DNA of 15,537 bases from Pseudomonadota bacterium (GTDB lineage Bacteria > Pseudomonadota > Gammaproteobacteria > Burkholderiales > Rhodocyclaceae): assembly GCA_023459095.1 (NCBI GenBank), contig JAEWVQ010000180.1, positions 1-15,537 of the forward strand, written 5' to 3'. Below are positions 1 through 6,282 of this stretch, in pieces. The notes under the pieces are model-generated. The model was not told the origin of the DNA. It saw nothing but the letters and a program-made list of their open reading frames with translations, and did no database searches. The stretch's first letter is position 1. Each line of letters opens with the position of its first letter. Made by a program: the position numbers and the translations under genes.

Positions 1-1
1 C

Positions 2-629
2 GCTCACTGCCGTGTAGGCAGCTCAGAAAAGCACCGAATGATGGAAACGCAACTCGATCCGGCTCACTGCCGTGTAGGCAGCTCAGAAAAGGGCGCGGCG
101 CTCGGGTTGGATGCCACGGACGCTCACTGCCGTGTAGGCAGCTCAGAAAGAAGTCGTCCGCCATGAAGTCGAACTCGCTATGCTCACTGCCGTGTAGGCA
201 GCTCAGAAAGATCAGCGCGCCACGATTCATGCGAGGATTTCGCTCACTGCCGTGTAGGCAGCTCAGAAAAGCACCGAAGCGCTCAACGCCGCCGTGGCCG
301 AGCTCACTGCCGTGTAGGCAGCTCAGAAATGGGAGATGCTGCAGGCGCCGTTCAACGATGAGCTCACTGCCGTGTAGGCAGCTCAGAAAGTGGCCAGCGC
401 TGCGGCTGCCCCACTGATCTCGCTCACTGCCGTGTAGGCAGCTCAGAAATCGCCGATCAGGTCGCGGCCGAGCTGGACGAGGCTCACTGCCGTGTAGGCA
501 GCTCAGAAACCCAGCTGGCCGGCGATCGCCGCGACCAAAGCGCTCACTGCCGTGTAGGCAGCTCAGAAATTCTGAGCCAACGTGCGCCTACATAGCTCGG
601 CGCTTACTGCCGTGTAGGCAGCTCAGAAA
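2..629 (+). CRISPR. Type I-F-like CRISPR array, 3' (trailer) end
   Basis: Eleven direct repeats of 28 bp start at 2, 62, 122 and so on to 602, separated by ten 32-bp spacers. The repeat begins GCTCACTGCCGTGTAGGCAG and ends CTCAGAAA. This is close to the known type I-F repeat: a 5-bp stem CTGCC/GGCAG around GTGTA, after which Cas6f (Csy4) cuts to leave an 8-nt 5' handle, here CUCAGAAA. The first ten repeats are identical; the last (602-629) has C to T at its fourth base (605), as is common at the leader-distal end. That, and the handle orientation, place the leader to the left, outside the window. Base 1 sits where the last base of an earlier spacer would be, so the array may continue leftward. 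No cas gene is in the window, so activity cannot be judged. The type call rests on repeat sequence and 28/32 spacing. Confidence 0.97.
553..592 (+). repeat. Inverted repeat between repeat 10 and spacer 10
   Basis: The 3' part of repeat 10 and the following spacer are complementary in two blocks. GCTCAGAA (561-568) faces TTCTGAGC (570-577) across one A, and TGTAGGC (553-559) faces GCCTACA (586-592). Base 560 and bases 578-585 form an asymmetric internal loop. A transcript could form a hairpin of 8 plus 7 base pairs that competes with the normal 5-bp Cas6f stem of repeat 10. Read in reverse, spacer 10 therefore resembles a repeat with an insertion. Its function is unknown. Confidence 0.85.
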
Positions 630-739
630 CCGAGCGGGACCTTGCCGTTGCCATCGGGGAACGGATGGATGTACAGGAGATTGAGATTGAACGTCGTTGG
701 CGGGAACTGCGGAGGAACCCCGCGTTGTTCGAGGCAGGA
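630..739 (-). pseudogene. Fic-domain protein remnant
   Basis: On the minus strand, bases 641-667 encode HPFPDGNGK, matching the Fic signature HPFx(D/E)GNG(R/K) that binds nucleotide and carries the catalytic histidine for AMP transfer. It is preceded by hydrophobic residues LLYI, as in intact Fic proteins. The open stretch runs only from a TAG at 740-742 to a TGA at 623-625, which lies inside the last CRISPR repeat, so about 38 codons survive. No start, no N-terminal helices and no C-terminal half are visible. The fragment directly abuts the array end. Fic proteins occur as toxins of toxin–antitoxin modules and as effectors; nothing here tells which this was. The motif is specific, but the surrounding residues match weakly, so assignment beyond 'Fic fragment' is not possible. 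Confidence 0.55.
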
Positions 740-1180
740 CTATCAGTCGCCGATCAGCTGGGCATGGCTGTCGATCCTTCCTTGGCCGACACGGTGCGAA
801 AGCGCACTCGCCCGCGGCCATCGGGCTGCCGATCTTCGGGAAGACGACCCGCGGCCGCATCTCCAGAGGTCGCGCCTTGGCCTCTTCAGCGGTCTTGCCC
901 GGCGGCGCGGCGGCGTACTCGCCGGTGGCGAACACGTGCTTCTTTGTTTCACCGGCGTGGGTGAATTTGAAGCGATAGCGCCAAGCCTTCACACCGTTGG
1001 GCTTGACCTCCAGGTGCAGCCTGTTGGCACCGCTGATGCTCAGCTTATATGGCTTGTTCTTGCATTTGGCGCCGCGGCCTTGCGCGTCGGTGAGCCTGGA
1101 GGAACTCCTTCGCGTGGCCCCGCTCGGTATCCGCCTTTTTGTGGAAGGCAACGGGATGTGATGAATCCGCCGCCAACAAA
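740..1180. other. Gene-free relic region between array and ychF
   Basis: Apart from the integrase fragment at 870-1094, nothing recognisable lies here. Bases 740-869 and 1095-1180 have open frames on both strands, but none shows a family motif, a ribosome binding site or a credible start. Together with the Fic fragment, the region looks like the worn remains of mobile DNA that filled the space between the end of the ychF operon and the CRISPR array. Confidence 0.6.
870..1094 (-). pseudogene. Tyrosine integrase N-terminal remnant (DUF4102-type arm-binding domain)
   Basis: The minus-strand frame from 1094 to about 870 reads LTDAQ, then KNKPYKLS, LHLEVKPNG, KAWRYRFKF and FATGEY, followed by a degenerate EEAKAR segment. 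This order is typical of the N-terminal arm-DNA-binding domain of phage and island integrases (LTDxxxRxAK, KxYKLSD, LYLEVxPNGxKxWRxxYR, FxLGxYP). About 75 residues are recognisable. The core-binding and catalytic domains with the R-H-R-Y tetrad are absent, and no start codon lies in a sensible place. The gene is a truncated relic, probably of a prophage or genomic island. The same frame stays open beyond both ends of the homology by chance in GC-rich DNA. Upstream (1095-1165) another frame gives a protein-like stretch that I do not recognise. Confidence 0.75.
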
Positions 1181-1212
1181 AAACCCCGTAATCACGAGGA
1201 TTCACGGGGTTT
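1181..1212 (-). terminator. Rho-independent terminator of ychF
   Basis: AAACCCCGT (1181-1189) and ACGGGGTTT (1204-1212) form a 9-bp stem around a 14-nt loop. Read on the minus strand the stem ends in a run of T (GGGGTTTTTTG), which is the direction of ychF, whose stop codon lies 40 bp upstream. It marks the end of the long minus-strand block. Confidence 0.85.
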
Positions 1213-1252
1213 ATCGGAGTGCTGCGGGATACCCTGATCCCATCGCCCGGGC

Positions 1253-2344
1253 TCAGACGTTGAACAGGAAGTTCAGCACGTCGCCGTCCTTGACCACGTA
1301 TTCCTTGCCTTCGGCGCGCATCTTGCCCGCTTCCTTGGCGCCGGCTTCGCCCTTGTACTGGATGAAGTCCTCGAAGGCGATGGTCTGGGCGCGGATGAAG
1401 CCGCGTTCGAAGTCGGTGTGGATCACGCCCGCGGCCTGCGGCGCGGTGTCGCCGACGTGGATGGTCCACGCGCGCACTTCCTTGACCCCGGCGGTGAAGT
1501 AGGTCTGCAGGCCGAGCAGCGTGTAGCCGGCGCGGATCAGGCGGTCCAGGCCGGGTTCTTCCAGGCCCATGGATTCGAGGAAATCCTTCTTGTCGGCGTC
1601 GTCGAGGTCGGCGATCTCGGCCTCGATTGCCGCGCACAGCGACACCACCTGGGCGCCTTCGGCGGCGGCATGGGCGCGCACGGCGTCGAGATGCGGATTG
1701 TTGTCGAAGCCGTCCTCGGCGACGTTGGCGGCGTACAGCACCGGCTTGGCGGTGATCAGGCAGAAGGGCTTGAGCAGGGCGAGCTCTTCCTTGCTGAAGT
1801 CGAGCGCGCGCACCGGCTTGGCCTCGTTGAGCTGGGCGAGGCATTTTTCGAGCACGGCGACGAGTGCCTTGGCTTCCTTGTCGCCGGAGGCGGCGGGGCG
1901 CTTGTAGCGGTTGATGGCCTTGTCCACCGTCGCCATGTCGGCGAGCGCGAGTTCGGTGTCGATGACCTCGATGTCGCGGATCGGATCGACGCTGCCCGAC
2001 ACGTGCACCACGTTGTCGTCGGCGAAGCAGCGCACCACGTGCACGATGGCGTCGGTTTCGCGGATGTTGGCCAGGAATTGGTTGCCCAGACCTTCGCCCT
2101 TGGAGGCGCCCGCGACCAGCCCGGCGATGTCGACGAACTCGACGATGGCGGGCTGGATCTTCTGCGGCTTGACGATTTCGGAGAGCTGGGCGAGGCGGGG
2201 GTCAGGCACCTCGACGATGCCGACGTTGGGCTCGATGGTGCAGAACGGGTAGTTGGCCGCTTCGATGCCCGCTTTGGTCAGGGCGTTGAACAGGGTCGAC
2301 TTGCCGACGTTGGGCAGGCCGACGATTCCGCATTTGAGGCTCAT
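1253..2344 (-). CDS. ychF: Redox-regulated ATPase YchF (Obg-family P-loop protein)
   Basis: This 363-residue protein has the length usual for YchF. The P-loop GLPNVGKS is at residues 9-16 and the switch II motif DIAGLVAGAS follows. The G4 position reads NVAE, the NxxE form that in YchF/OLA1 is known to favour ATP over GTP. The C-terminus (ending GDVLNFLFNV) is the TGS domain. YchF binds the ribosome and is linked to oxidative stress response and translation control. I chose the start at 2344 because it gives the conserved MSLKCGIVGLPN N-terminus; the frame is open further upstream, but that part is inside pth. The ATG overlaps the pth TGA by 4 bp (ATGA), which implies translational coupling. 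The pth–ychF pairing is widely conserved in bacteria. A terminator follows 40 bp downstream. Confidence 0.97.
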   Translation of the reverse strand: MSLKCGIVGLPNVGKSTLFNALTKAGIEAANYPFCTIEPNVGIVEVPDPRLAQLSEIVKPQKIQPAIVEFVDIAGLVAGASKGEGLGNQFLANIRETDAIVHVVRCFADDNVVHVSGSVDPIRDIEVIDTELALADMATVDKAINRYKRPAASGDKEAKALVAVLEKCLAQLNEAKPVRALDFSKEELALLKPFCLITAKPVLYAANVAEDGFDNNPHLDAVRAHAAAEGAQVVSLCAAIEAEIADLDDADKKDFLESMGLEEPGLDRLIRAGYTLLGLQTYFTAGVKEVRAWTIHVGDTAPQAAGVIHTDFERGFIRAQTIAFEDFIQYKGEAGAKEAGKMRAEGKEYVVKDGDVLNFLFNV

Positions 2345-2991
2345 GGCGTGGGTTCGTCCTTGGTTGAGGCGGGCGCCTTCGGCGTTTTCGTGGGTTTGGG
2401 CGCGGCCGGCCGGGTGTTCAGGCGCGTGGTCGCGGCGGTCCATTCGCCGCGCGCGAGTGTCGGCCAGGCGAGCAGGGCGCGGTCGATCGACTCGTCGATC
2501 AGGGCCTGTTCCTCGCGGCGGGCCGGCTTCAGCACGTAGTTGACGACCTCGTTGCGGTCGCCGGGGTGGCCGATGCCGATGCGCAGGCGCCAGTAGTCGT
2601 TGGTGCCGAGGTGGGCGGAGGTGTCCTTGAGGCCGTTGTGGCCGCCGAGGCCGCCGCCGAACTTCAGCCGCAACTGCCCGGGGGGAACGTCGAGCTCGTC
2701 GTGCACGACGAGGATCTCCGCCGGCGTGATGCGGTAGAAGCGGGCCAGGGCGCCGATCGCCTGGCCGGAGCGGTTCATGTAGGTCTGTGGCATCAACAGC
2801 CAGACCCCCGCTGCGCGGGCGTTGGCGACGAGGCCGTGGAAGCGCGACTCGTGTGCGAAACGCGCGCCGAGCTCAGCGGCGAGCCGCTCACAAAACCAAA
2901 ACCCGGCGTTGTGCCGGGTTTCGGAGTATTCGGCGCCGGGATTGCCGAGGCCGACCACGAGACGAGGGGGACGCGGGGGCGCGGCGCTCAT
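2341..2991 (-). CDS. pth: Peptidyl-tRNA hydrolase
   Basis: Pth releases tRNA from peptidyl-tRNAs that drop off the ribosome. The 216-residue product shows GLGNPG (residues 14-19), the catalytic histidine in ETRHNAGFW (H27, equivalent to H20 of the E. coli enzyme), QTYMNRSG, the HDELDVPPG loop and GGGLGGHNGLKD. The start at 2991 puts eight extra residues before the conserved core, a normal amount for proteobacteria. The C-terminus carries a tail of about 25 residues rich in Pro, Lys, Thr and Ala after the conserved fold, longer than in the 194-residue E. coli protein. The gene follows rplY with a 38-bp gap and overlaps ychF by 4 bp, so it is very likely cotranscribed with both. Confidence 0.97.
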   Translation of the reverse strand: MSAAPPRPPRLVVGLGNPGAEYSETRHNAGFWFCERLAAELGARFAHESRFHGLVANARAAGVWLLMPQTYMNRSGQAIGALARFYRITPAEILVVHDELDVPPGQLRLKFGGGLGGHNGLKDTSAHLGTNDYWRLRIGIGHPGDRNEVVNYVLKPARREEQALIDESIDRALLAWPTLARGEWTAATTRLNTRPAAPKPTKTPKAPASTKDEPTP

Positions 2992-3029
2992 CGGTGACCG
3001 GTCTGCGGCATCACGGCAGGCGGACGGCC

Positions 3030-3629
3030 TCAGGCCGCTTCGCCTTCGCCCTCGGCGGCAACGCTGCCGCGCGTGGTGGTGGCGCTGGCCACGACCGGGT
3101 CGGCATCGGCGTGCGCCAGCTCGACACCCTTGGGCAGCTTGACCTGGGAGGCGTGCACCGACTGGCCGGCTTCGAGCGCGGACAGATCGACTTCGAGGAA
3201 CTCGGGCAGGTCGGCCGGCAGGCACTGGATGTCGAGTTCGTTCATGACGTGGGCGATGATGTTGCCGCCGAGCTTCACCGCCGGGCTGACTTCGGCATTG
3301 ACGAAGTGCAGCGGCACCTTCAGGTGCATCTTCTGCGAGGCGTCAACGCGCTGGAAGTCGATGTGCAGCACTTGCTGCTTGTAGGGGTGCCACTGGGTGT
3401 CGCGCAGCACGACCAGTTCCTTGGCGCCGTCGACCTCGATCGACAGCACGGAGGCGTGGAAGGCCTCCTTGCGCAGCAGGTGGTACAGCTCGTTGTGGTC
3501 GAGCGACACCGCCTGGGCGTCCTTGCCGGCGCCATAGATCACGCCCGGCAGCTGGCCGGCGCGACGCAGGCGGCGGCTCGCACTCGATCCCTGTCCTTCG
3601 CGCTGGGTGGCCTTGAATTCGATTTGCAT
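3030..3629 (-). CDS. rplY: 50S ribosomal protein L25/general stress protein Ctc
   Basis: The 199-residue product is the long, two-domain form of L25 (TL5/Ctc type). The N-terminal 5S rRNA-binding domain begins MQIEFKATQREGQGSSASRRLR and includes GVIYGAGKDAQ and HIDFQRVD; a C-terminal beta domain contains LPADLPEFLEVDLSALEAG and ends in an acidic Glu/Gly/Ala tail. L25 sits on 5S rRNA in the central protuberance. A good ribosome binding site (AGGAG) lies about 8 bases before the ATG at 3629. In proteobacteria this gene typically lies between prs and pth, as here. The 81-bp gap from prs contains a GC hairpin without a T-run. Confidence 0.97.
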   Translation of the reverse strand: MQIEFKATQREGQGSSASRRLRRAGQLPGVIYGAGKDAQAVSLDHNELYHLLRKEAFHASVLSIEVDGAKELVVLRDTQWHPYKQQVLHIDFQRVDASQKMHLKVPLHFVNAEVSPAVKLGGNIIAHVMNELDIQCLPADLPEFLEVDLSALEAGQSVHASQVKLPKGVELAHADADPVVASATTTRGSVAAEGEGEAA

Positions 3630-3681
3630 GGTATTGCTCCTGGTTTGAGAGCCCCGCCCGCGACCAGACGGGGTGAAGGTT

Positions 3682-3703
3682 CCGCGCCGGCAGGCCGGCG
3701 CGG
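3682..3703 (-). terminator. GC hairpin between prs and rplY
   Basis: CCGCGCCGGC (3682-3691) and GCCGGCGCGG (3694-3703) are a perfect 10-bp inverted repeat just after the prs stop codon. In either direction it is not followed by a clear T-run, so it may be a weak terminator, a processing site or an mRNA 3'-end stabiliser that lowers rplY output relative to prs. Confidence 0.4.
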
Positions 3704-3710
3704 GAAAGAC

Positions 3711-4661
3711 TTATTCCATGAACAGCGAGGACACCGATTCCTCGTTGCTGATGCGCAGCACGGTGTCGGCGAGCAGCGAGGCCACCGAGATCTGGCGGAT
3801 GCGGTCGCTGGCGCGGGCGTCGTCGCGCAGCGGAATGGTGTCGGTGACGACCAGCTCGTCGAGCTCGGAGTCGTTGATGCGCGACACTGCGGCGCCCGAC
3901 AGCACGGCATGGGTGCAGTAGGCAAGCACGCGCTTGGCGCCGTTTTCCTTGAGCGCGCCGGCGGCCTTGCACAGCGTGCCGGCGGTGTCGACGATGTCGT
4001 CCATGATCACGCAGGTGCGGCCTTCGACCTCGCCGATGATGTTCATCACTTCGGACACGTTGGCTTTCGGGCGGCGCTTGTCGATGATCGCCAGGTCGCA
4101 CTCCATGCGCTTGGCGAAGGCGCGCGCGCGCACCACGCCGCCGACGTCGGGCGACACCACCATCAGGTTGTCGTGCTTCTGCTTGTCGAGGTCGGCGAGC
4201 AGCACCGGTGCGGCATAGACGTTATCGACCGGGATGTCGAAGAAGCCCTGGATCTGGTCGGCGTGCAGGTCCATGGTCAGCACGCGCTGCACGCCGGCGG
4301 CCTGCAGCATGTTGGCGACCACCTTGGCGGTGATCGGCACGCGCGCCGAGCGCGGACGGCGGTCCTGGCGGGCGTAGCCGAAGTAGGGGATGGCGGCGGT
4401 GATACGGCCGGCCGAGGCGCGCTTGAGCGCGTCGACCAGGATCAGCAGTTCCATCAGGTTTTCGTTGGTCGGGGCACAGGTCGGCTGCAGGATGAAGACG
4501 TCCTTGCCACGGACGTTCTCGAGCAGTTCGACATTGACCTCGCCGTCGGAGAAGCGGCCAACGGTGGCCGAACCGAGAGAAATGCCCAGACGCCGGGCCA
4601 CATCGGCCGCGAGCTTGGGGTTGGCGTTGCCGGTGAAGACCATCAGGCTGCCGTAGGGCAT
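3711..4661 (-). CDS. prs: Ribose-phosphate pyrophosphokinase
   Basis: Prs makes PRPP from ribose 5-phosphate and ATP for purine, pyrimidine, His, Trp and NAD synthesis. The 316-residue product has the usual length. FSDGE (residues 37-41), the flexible ATP loop YARQDRRPRSAR (96-107), the metal site DLHADQIQGFF (131-141, H133) and the PRPP loop MDDIVDTAGT (220-229) are all present. I chose the ATG at 4661, which gives the betaproteobacterial N-terminus MPYGSLMVFTGN and has GGAGA (4669-4673) at proper spacing. The frame continues upstream through the tRNA gene, which rules out an earlier start. The gene follows tRNA-Gln after 80 bp containing a terminator-like hairpin, so it may rely partly on its own promoter; I could not define one. 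Confidence 0.98.
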   Translation of the reverse strand: MPYGSLMVFTGNANPKLAADVARRLGISLGSATVGRFSDGEVNVELLENVRGKDVFILQPTCAPTNENLMELLILVDALKRASAGRITAAIPYFGYARQDRRPRSARVPITAKVVANMLQAAGVQRVLTMDLHADQIQGFFDIPVDNVYAAPVLLADLDKQKHDNLMVVSPDVGGVVRARAFAKRMECDLAIIDKRRPKANVSEVMNIIGEVEGRTCVIMDDIVDTAGTLCKAAGALKENGAKRVLAYCTHAVLSGAAVSRINDSELDELVVTDTIPLRDDARASDRIRQISVASLLADTVLRISNEESVSSLFME

Positions 4662-4703
4662 GACCGAATCTCCGATGCGGATAGAATGAAAAGCGTCTGC
4701 GAA

Positions 4704-4738
4704 AACGACTCGGGCAGACCTGTGGTCTGCCCGTCGTT
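4704..4738 (-). terminator. Terminator-like hairpin after tRNA-Gln
   Basis: GGGCAGACC (4712-4720) pairs with GGTCTGCCC (4724-4732) around a 3-nt loop. The stem is extended by AACGAC (4704-4709) and GTCGTT (4733-4738) past a two-base bulge. On the minus strand it is followed by TTTTC. It lies 3 bp past the encoded CCA of the tRNA, so it can end the tRNA transcript or act as a partial barrier before prs. Confidence 0.65.
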
Positions 4739-4741
4739 GTC

Positions 4742-4818
4742 TGGCTGGGGAGGAAGGATTCGAACCCTCGAATGCCGGAATCAAAATCCGGTGCCTTAAC
4801 CGACTTGGCGACTCCCCA
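4742..4818 (-). tRNA. tRNA-Gln (anticodon UUG)
   Basis: The minus strand folds into a full cloverleaf. The acceptor stem is TGGGGAG/CTCCCCA with discriminator G and an encoded CCA. The D stem is GCC/GGC, and the anticodon stem CCGGA/TCCGG encloses the loop TTTTGAT, giving anticodon TTG, which reads CAA. The T arm contains the TTCGAAT loop. Length is 77 nt including CCA. It begins only 13 bp after the ispE stop, so it is probably cut from the ispE transcript rather than made from its own promoter. Confidence 0.97.
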
Positions 4819-4831
4819 AAAACTCTTTCGC

Positions 4832-5680
4832 TTATCCGATCCAGCCGTACAGCGGATGCCGCGCCAGGCTTGCTGCCTGCCATGCCTTCCAGTGCGCCGG
4901 GCATCGTTCGACGATGCGCACTGCCTCGTCCTTCGATGCCGTTTCGGCGAACACGCAGGCGCCTGAACCGGTCATTCGCGCCGGAGCGTACTGCTCCAGC
5001 CAGCGGATCGCATTATTCACTTCCGGGTAACGGCTGCAGGCGATGGCTTGCAAGTCGTTCTGGGTAGTGCTTGCTGCGAAGTCCGCCATTCTTATGGGTT
5101 TGGTGTCTCGTGTCAACTCTTTCGCCGAAAAAATTTCTGCGGTGGGGACGCTGACCTGCGGCGAGACGATCACGTAATGCGCCGGTGCCAGCGTCAGCGG
5201 CTGGAATTCCTCGCCCACGCCTTCGGCGAAGGCGTCGCGGCCGTAGATGAAGAACGGCACGTCGGCGCCGAGGGCGAGGCCGAGGCGCTGCAGCGCGGCG
5301 CGGTCGAGACCGGTGCGCCACAGGCGGTTGAGGGCGATCAGCGTAGTCGCGGCGTCGGAGCTGCCGCCGCCGAGGCCGCCCCCCATGGGCAGGCGCTTGG
5401 CGAGCGCGATGTCGGCGCCGAGGCGGGTGCCGGTGGCGTCCTGCAGCAGGCGCGCGGCGCGTACCACGAGGTCGTCGGCTTCGGGCACGCCGGGGACGTC
5501 GGTGAGGCGGCGCACGGCGCCGTCGTCGCGCAGCGCGAAATCGAGCGTGTCGCCCCAGTCGAGCAGGCGGAACGCGGTCTGCAGCAGGTGGTAGCCGTCG
5601 GCGCGGCGGCCGGTGACGTGCAGGAACAGATTGAGTTTGGCTGGAGCGGGGCAGCCGGCGAGGCGGGTGGGGGCGGACAT
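4832..5680 (-). CDS. ispE: 4-diphosphocytidyl-2-C-methyl-D-erythritol kinase
   Basis: IspE phosphorylates CDP-methylerythritol in the MEP isoprenoid pathway. The 282-residue GHMP-family kinase shows PAKLNLFLHVTGRRADGYH near the N-terminus (K15), the glycine-rich ATP loop PMGGGLGGGSSDAA (residues 98-111), the catalytic aspartate in LGADVPFF (D140) and the C-terminal MTGSGACVF motif. The start at 5680 gives the expected N-terminus, about 10 residues before the conserved core. It follows lolB by 26 bp and precedes tRNA-Gln by 13 bp. The lolB–ispE–tRNA-Gln–prs order is a familiar betaproteobacterial arrangement. Confidence 0.97.
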   Translation of the reverse strand: MSAPTRLAGCPAPAKLNLFLHVTGRRADGYHLLQTAFRLLDWGDTLDFALRDDGAVRRLTDVPGVPEADDLVVRAARLLQDATGTRLGADIALAKRLPMGGGLGGGSSDAATTLIALNRLWRTGLDRAALQRLGLALGADVPFFIYGRDAFAEGVGEEFQPLTLAPAHYVIVSPQVSVPTAEIFSAKELTRDTKPIRMADFAASTTQNDLQAIACSRYPEVNNAIRWLEQYAPARMTGSGACVFAETASKDEAVRIVERCPAHWKAWQAASLARHPLYGWIG

Positions 5681-5706
5681 GGGCGCGAAGGACTTGGAGC
5701 GGAGGG

Positions 5707-6282
5707 TCAGGGGGCGAGCGTCCAGTGGTCGATGACGAGGCGCAGGCGGGCGTCGCCGCGCGAAACCTCGAGGCGGCGCGGCAGGGCGTCGGCGCCGTCG
5801 CCGTGGTATTCGAGGTAGTCGATGCGCCAGCCCTGGTCGATGACCAGGGCCGGGCGTCCGGCACCGTCCACGGCGCGTATTTCGGCGTCGGCGGCCGGGG
5901 CGCCCTGGACCCAGCGACCGAGACGGGTCATCGGGACCTCGATGCCCAGTAACTCGGGGAGCATGGCGTCCGCGCTCGCCGCCTGCCGGCGCTCGCCGTT
6001 GGCGGTGAGCAGTTCGGCGCCGTCCGGCGTGCTGTCGAGGCGGGCGGCGATCTGGCCGAGCGGGGTGTAGACCGTCCACCGGTCGGCGGCGCGCTTGTGC
6101 TCCCATTCGAGGCTGCCGCTGGCGGCATGGGTGCCGTCGGAGGCCGATAGCCGGCCTGCGAGTTCGAAGGTGGGGGCGGCAAAGCGCGCCACCGCCGGCG
6201 GTACGGCGGTGGGCGCCAGCGAAGGCAGCATGGCGCAGCCGCCGAGGAGCGTGGCGGCGAGGGCGAGGGTGGGGCGGATCAC
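5707..6282 (-). CDS. lolB: Outer-membrane lipoprotein insertion protein LolB
   Basis: LolB takes lipoproteins from periplasmic LolA and inserts them in the outer membrane. The 191-residue product begins with a short lipoprotein signal, MIRPTLALAA then TLLGGC, with the acylated cysteine at residue 16. The mature part contains FELAGRLSASDG, GSLEWEH, RWTVYTPLGQIAARL and LPELLGIEVPMTRLGRWVQG, typical of LolB in order and spacing. The start is a GTG at 6282, chosen because it gives the signal peptide directly and overlaps the TGA of the upstream TPR gene (GTGA). The frame is open much further upstream only as a shadow of that gene. Members of this family diverge strongly, but position between a TPR gene and ispE supports the call. 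Confidence 0.93.
   Translation of the reverse strand: MIRPTLALAATLLGGCAMLPSLAPTAVPPAVARFAAPTFELAGRLSASDGTHAASGSLEWEHKRAADRWTVYTPLGQIAARLDSTPDGAELLTANGERRQAASADAMLPELLGIEVPMTRLGRWVQGAPAADAEIRAVDGAGRPALVIDQGWRIDYLEYHGDGADALPRRLEVSRGDARLRLVIDHWTLAP

Noticed and set aside
163..417. Plus-strand open frame with repeated SLPCRQLRK
   Set aside because: It is the translation of the CRISPR repeats; the period of 60 bp is a multiple of three, so the frame stays open through the array.
747..757. TCGCCGATCAG in the relic region matches the first 11 bases of spacer 8
   Set aside because: The match stops after 11 bases and the flanking bases are AG, not the CC PAM expected for I-F, so self-targeting is not supported.
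642..1502. Plus-strand open frame opposite the Fic and integrase remnants
   Set aside because: It shows no family motif, and the opposite strand carries recognisable homology in the same region.
588..1844. Long minus-strand open frame across the relic region and ychF
   Set aside because: Its first half is an off-frame shadow of ychF and it mixes in the integrase remnant; there is no single protein family or valid start.
4121..4135. Alternating GC run inside prs as a possible Z-DNA or regulatory site
   Set aside because: It lies in coding sequence for Ala/Arg residues and is expected from codon bias.
2787..4799. 670-codon plus-strand frame antisense to pth, rplY, prs and the tRNA
   Set aside because: It is antisense to well-identified genes and even a tRNA; composition is the usual GC-rich shadow rich in His, Gly, Val and Asp.
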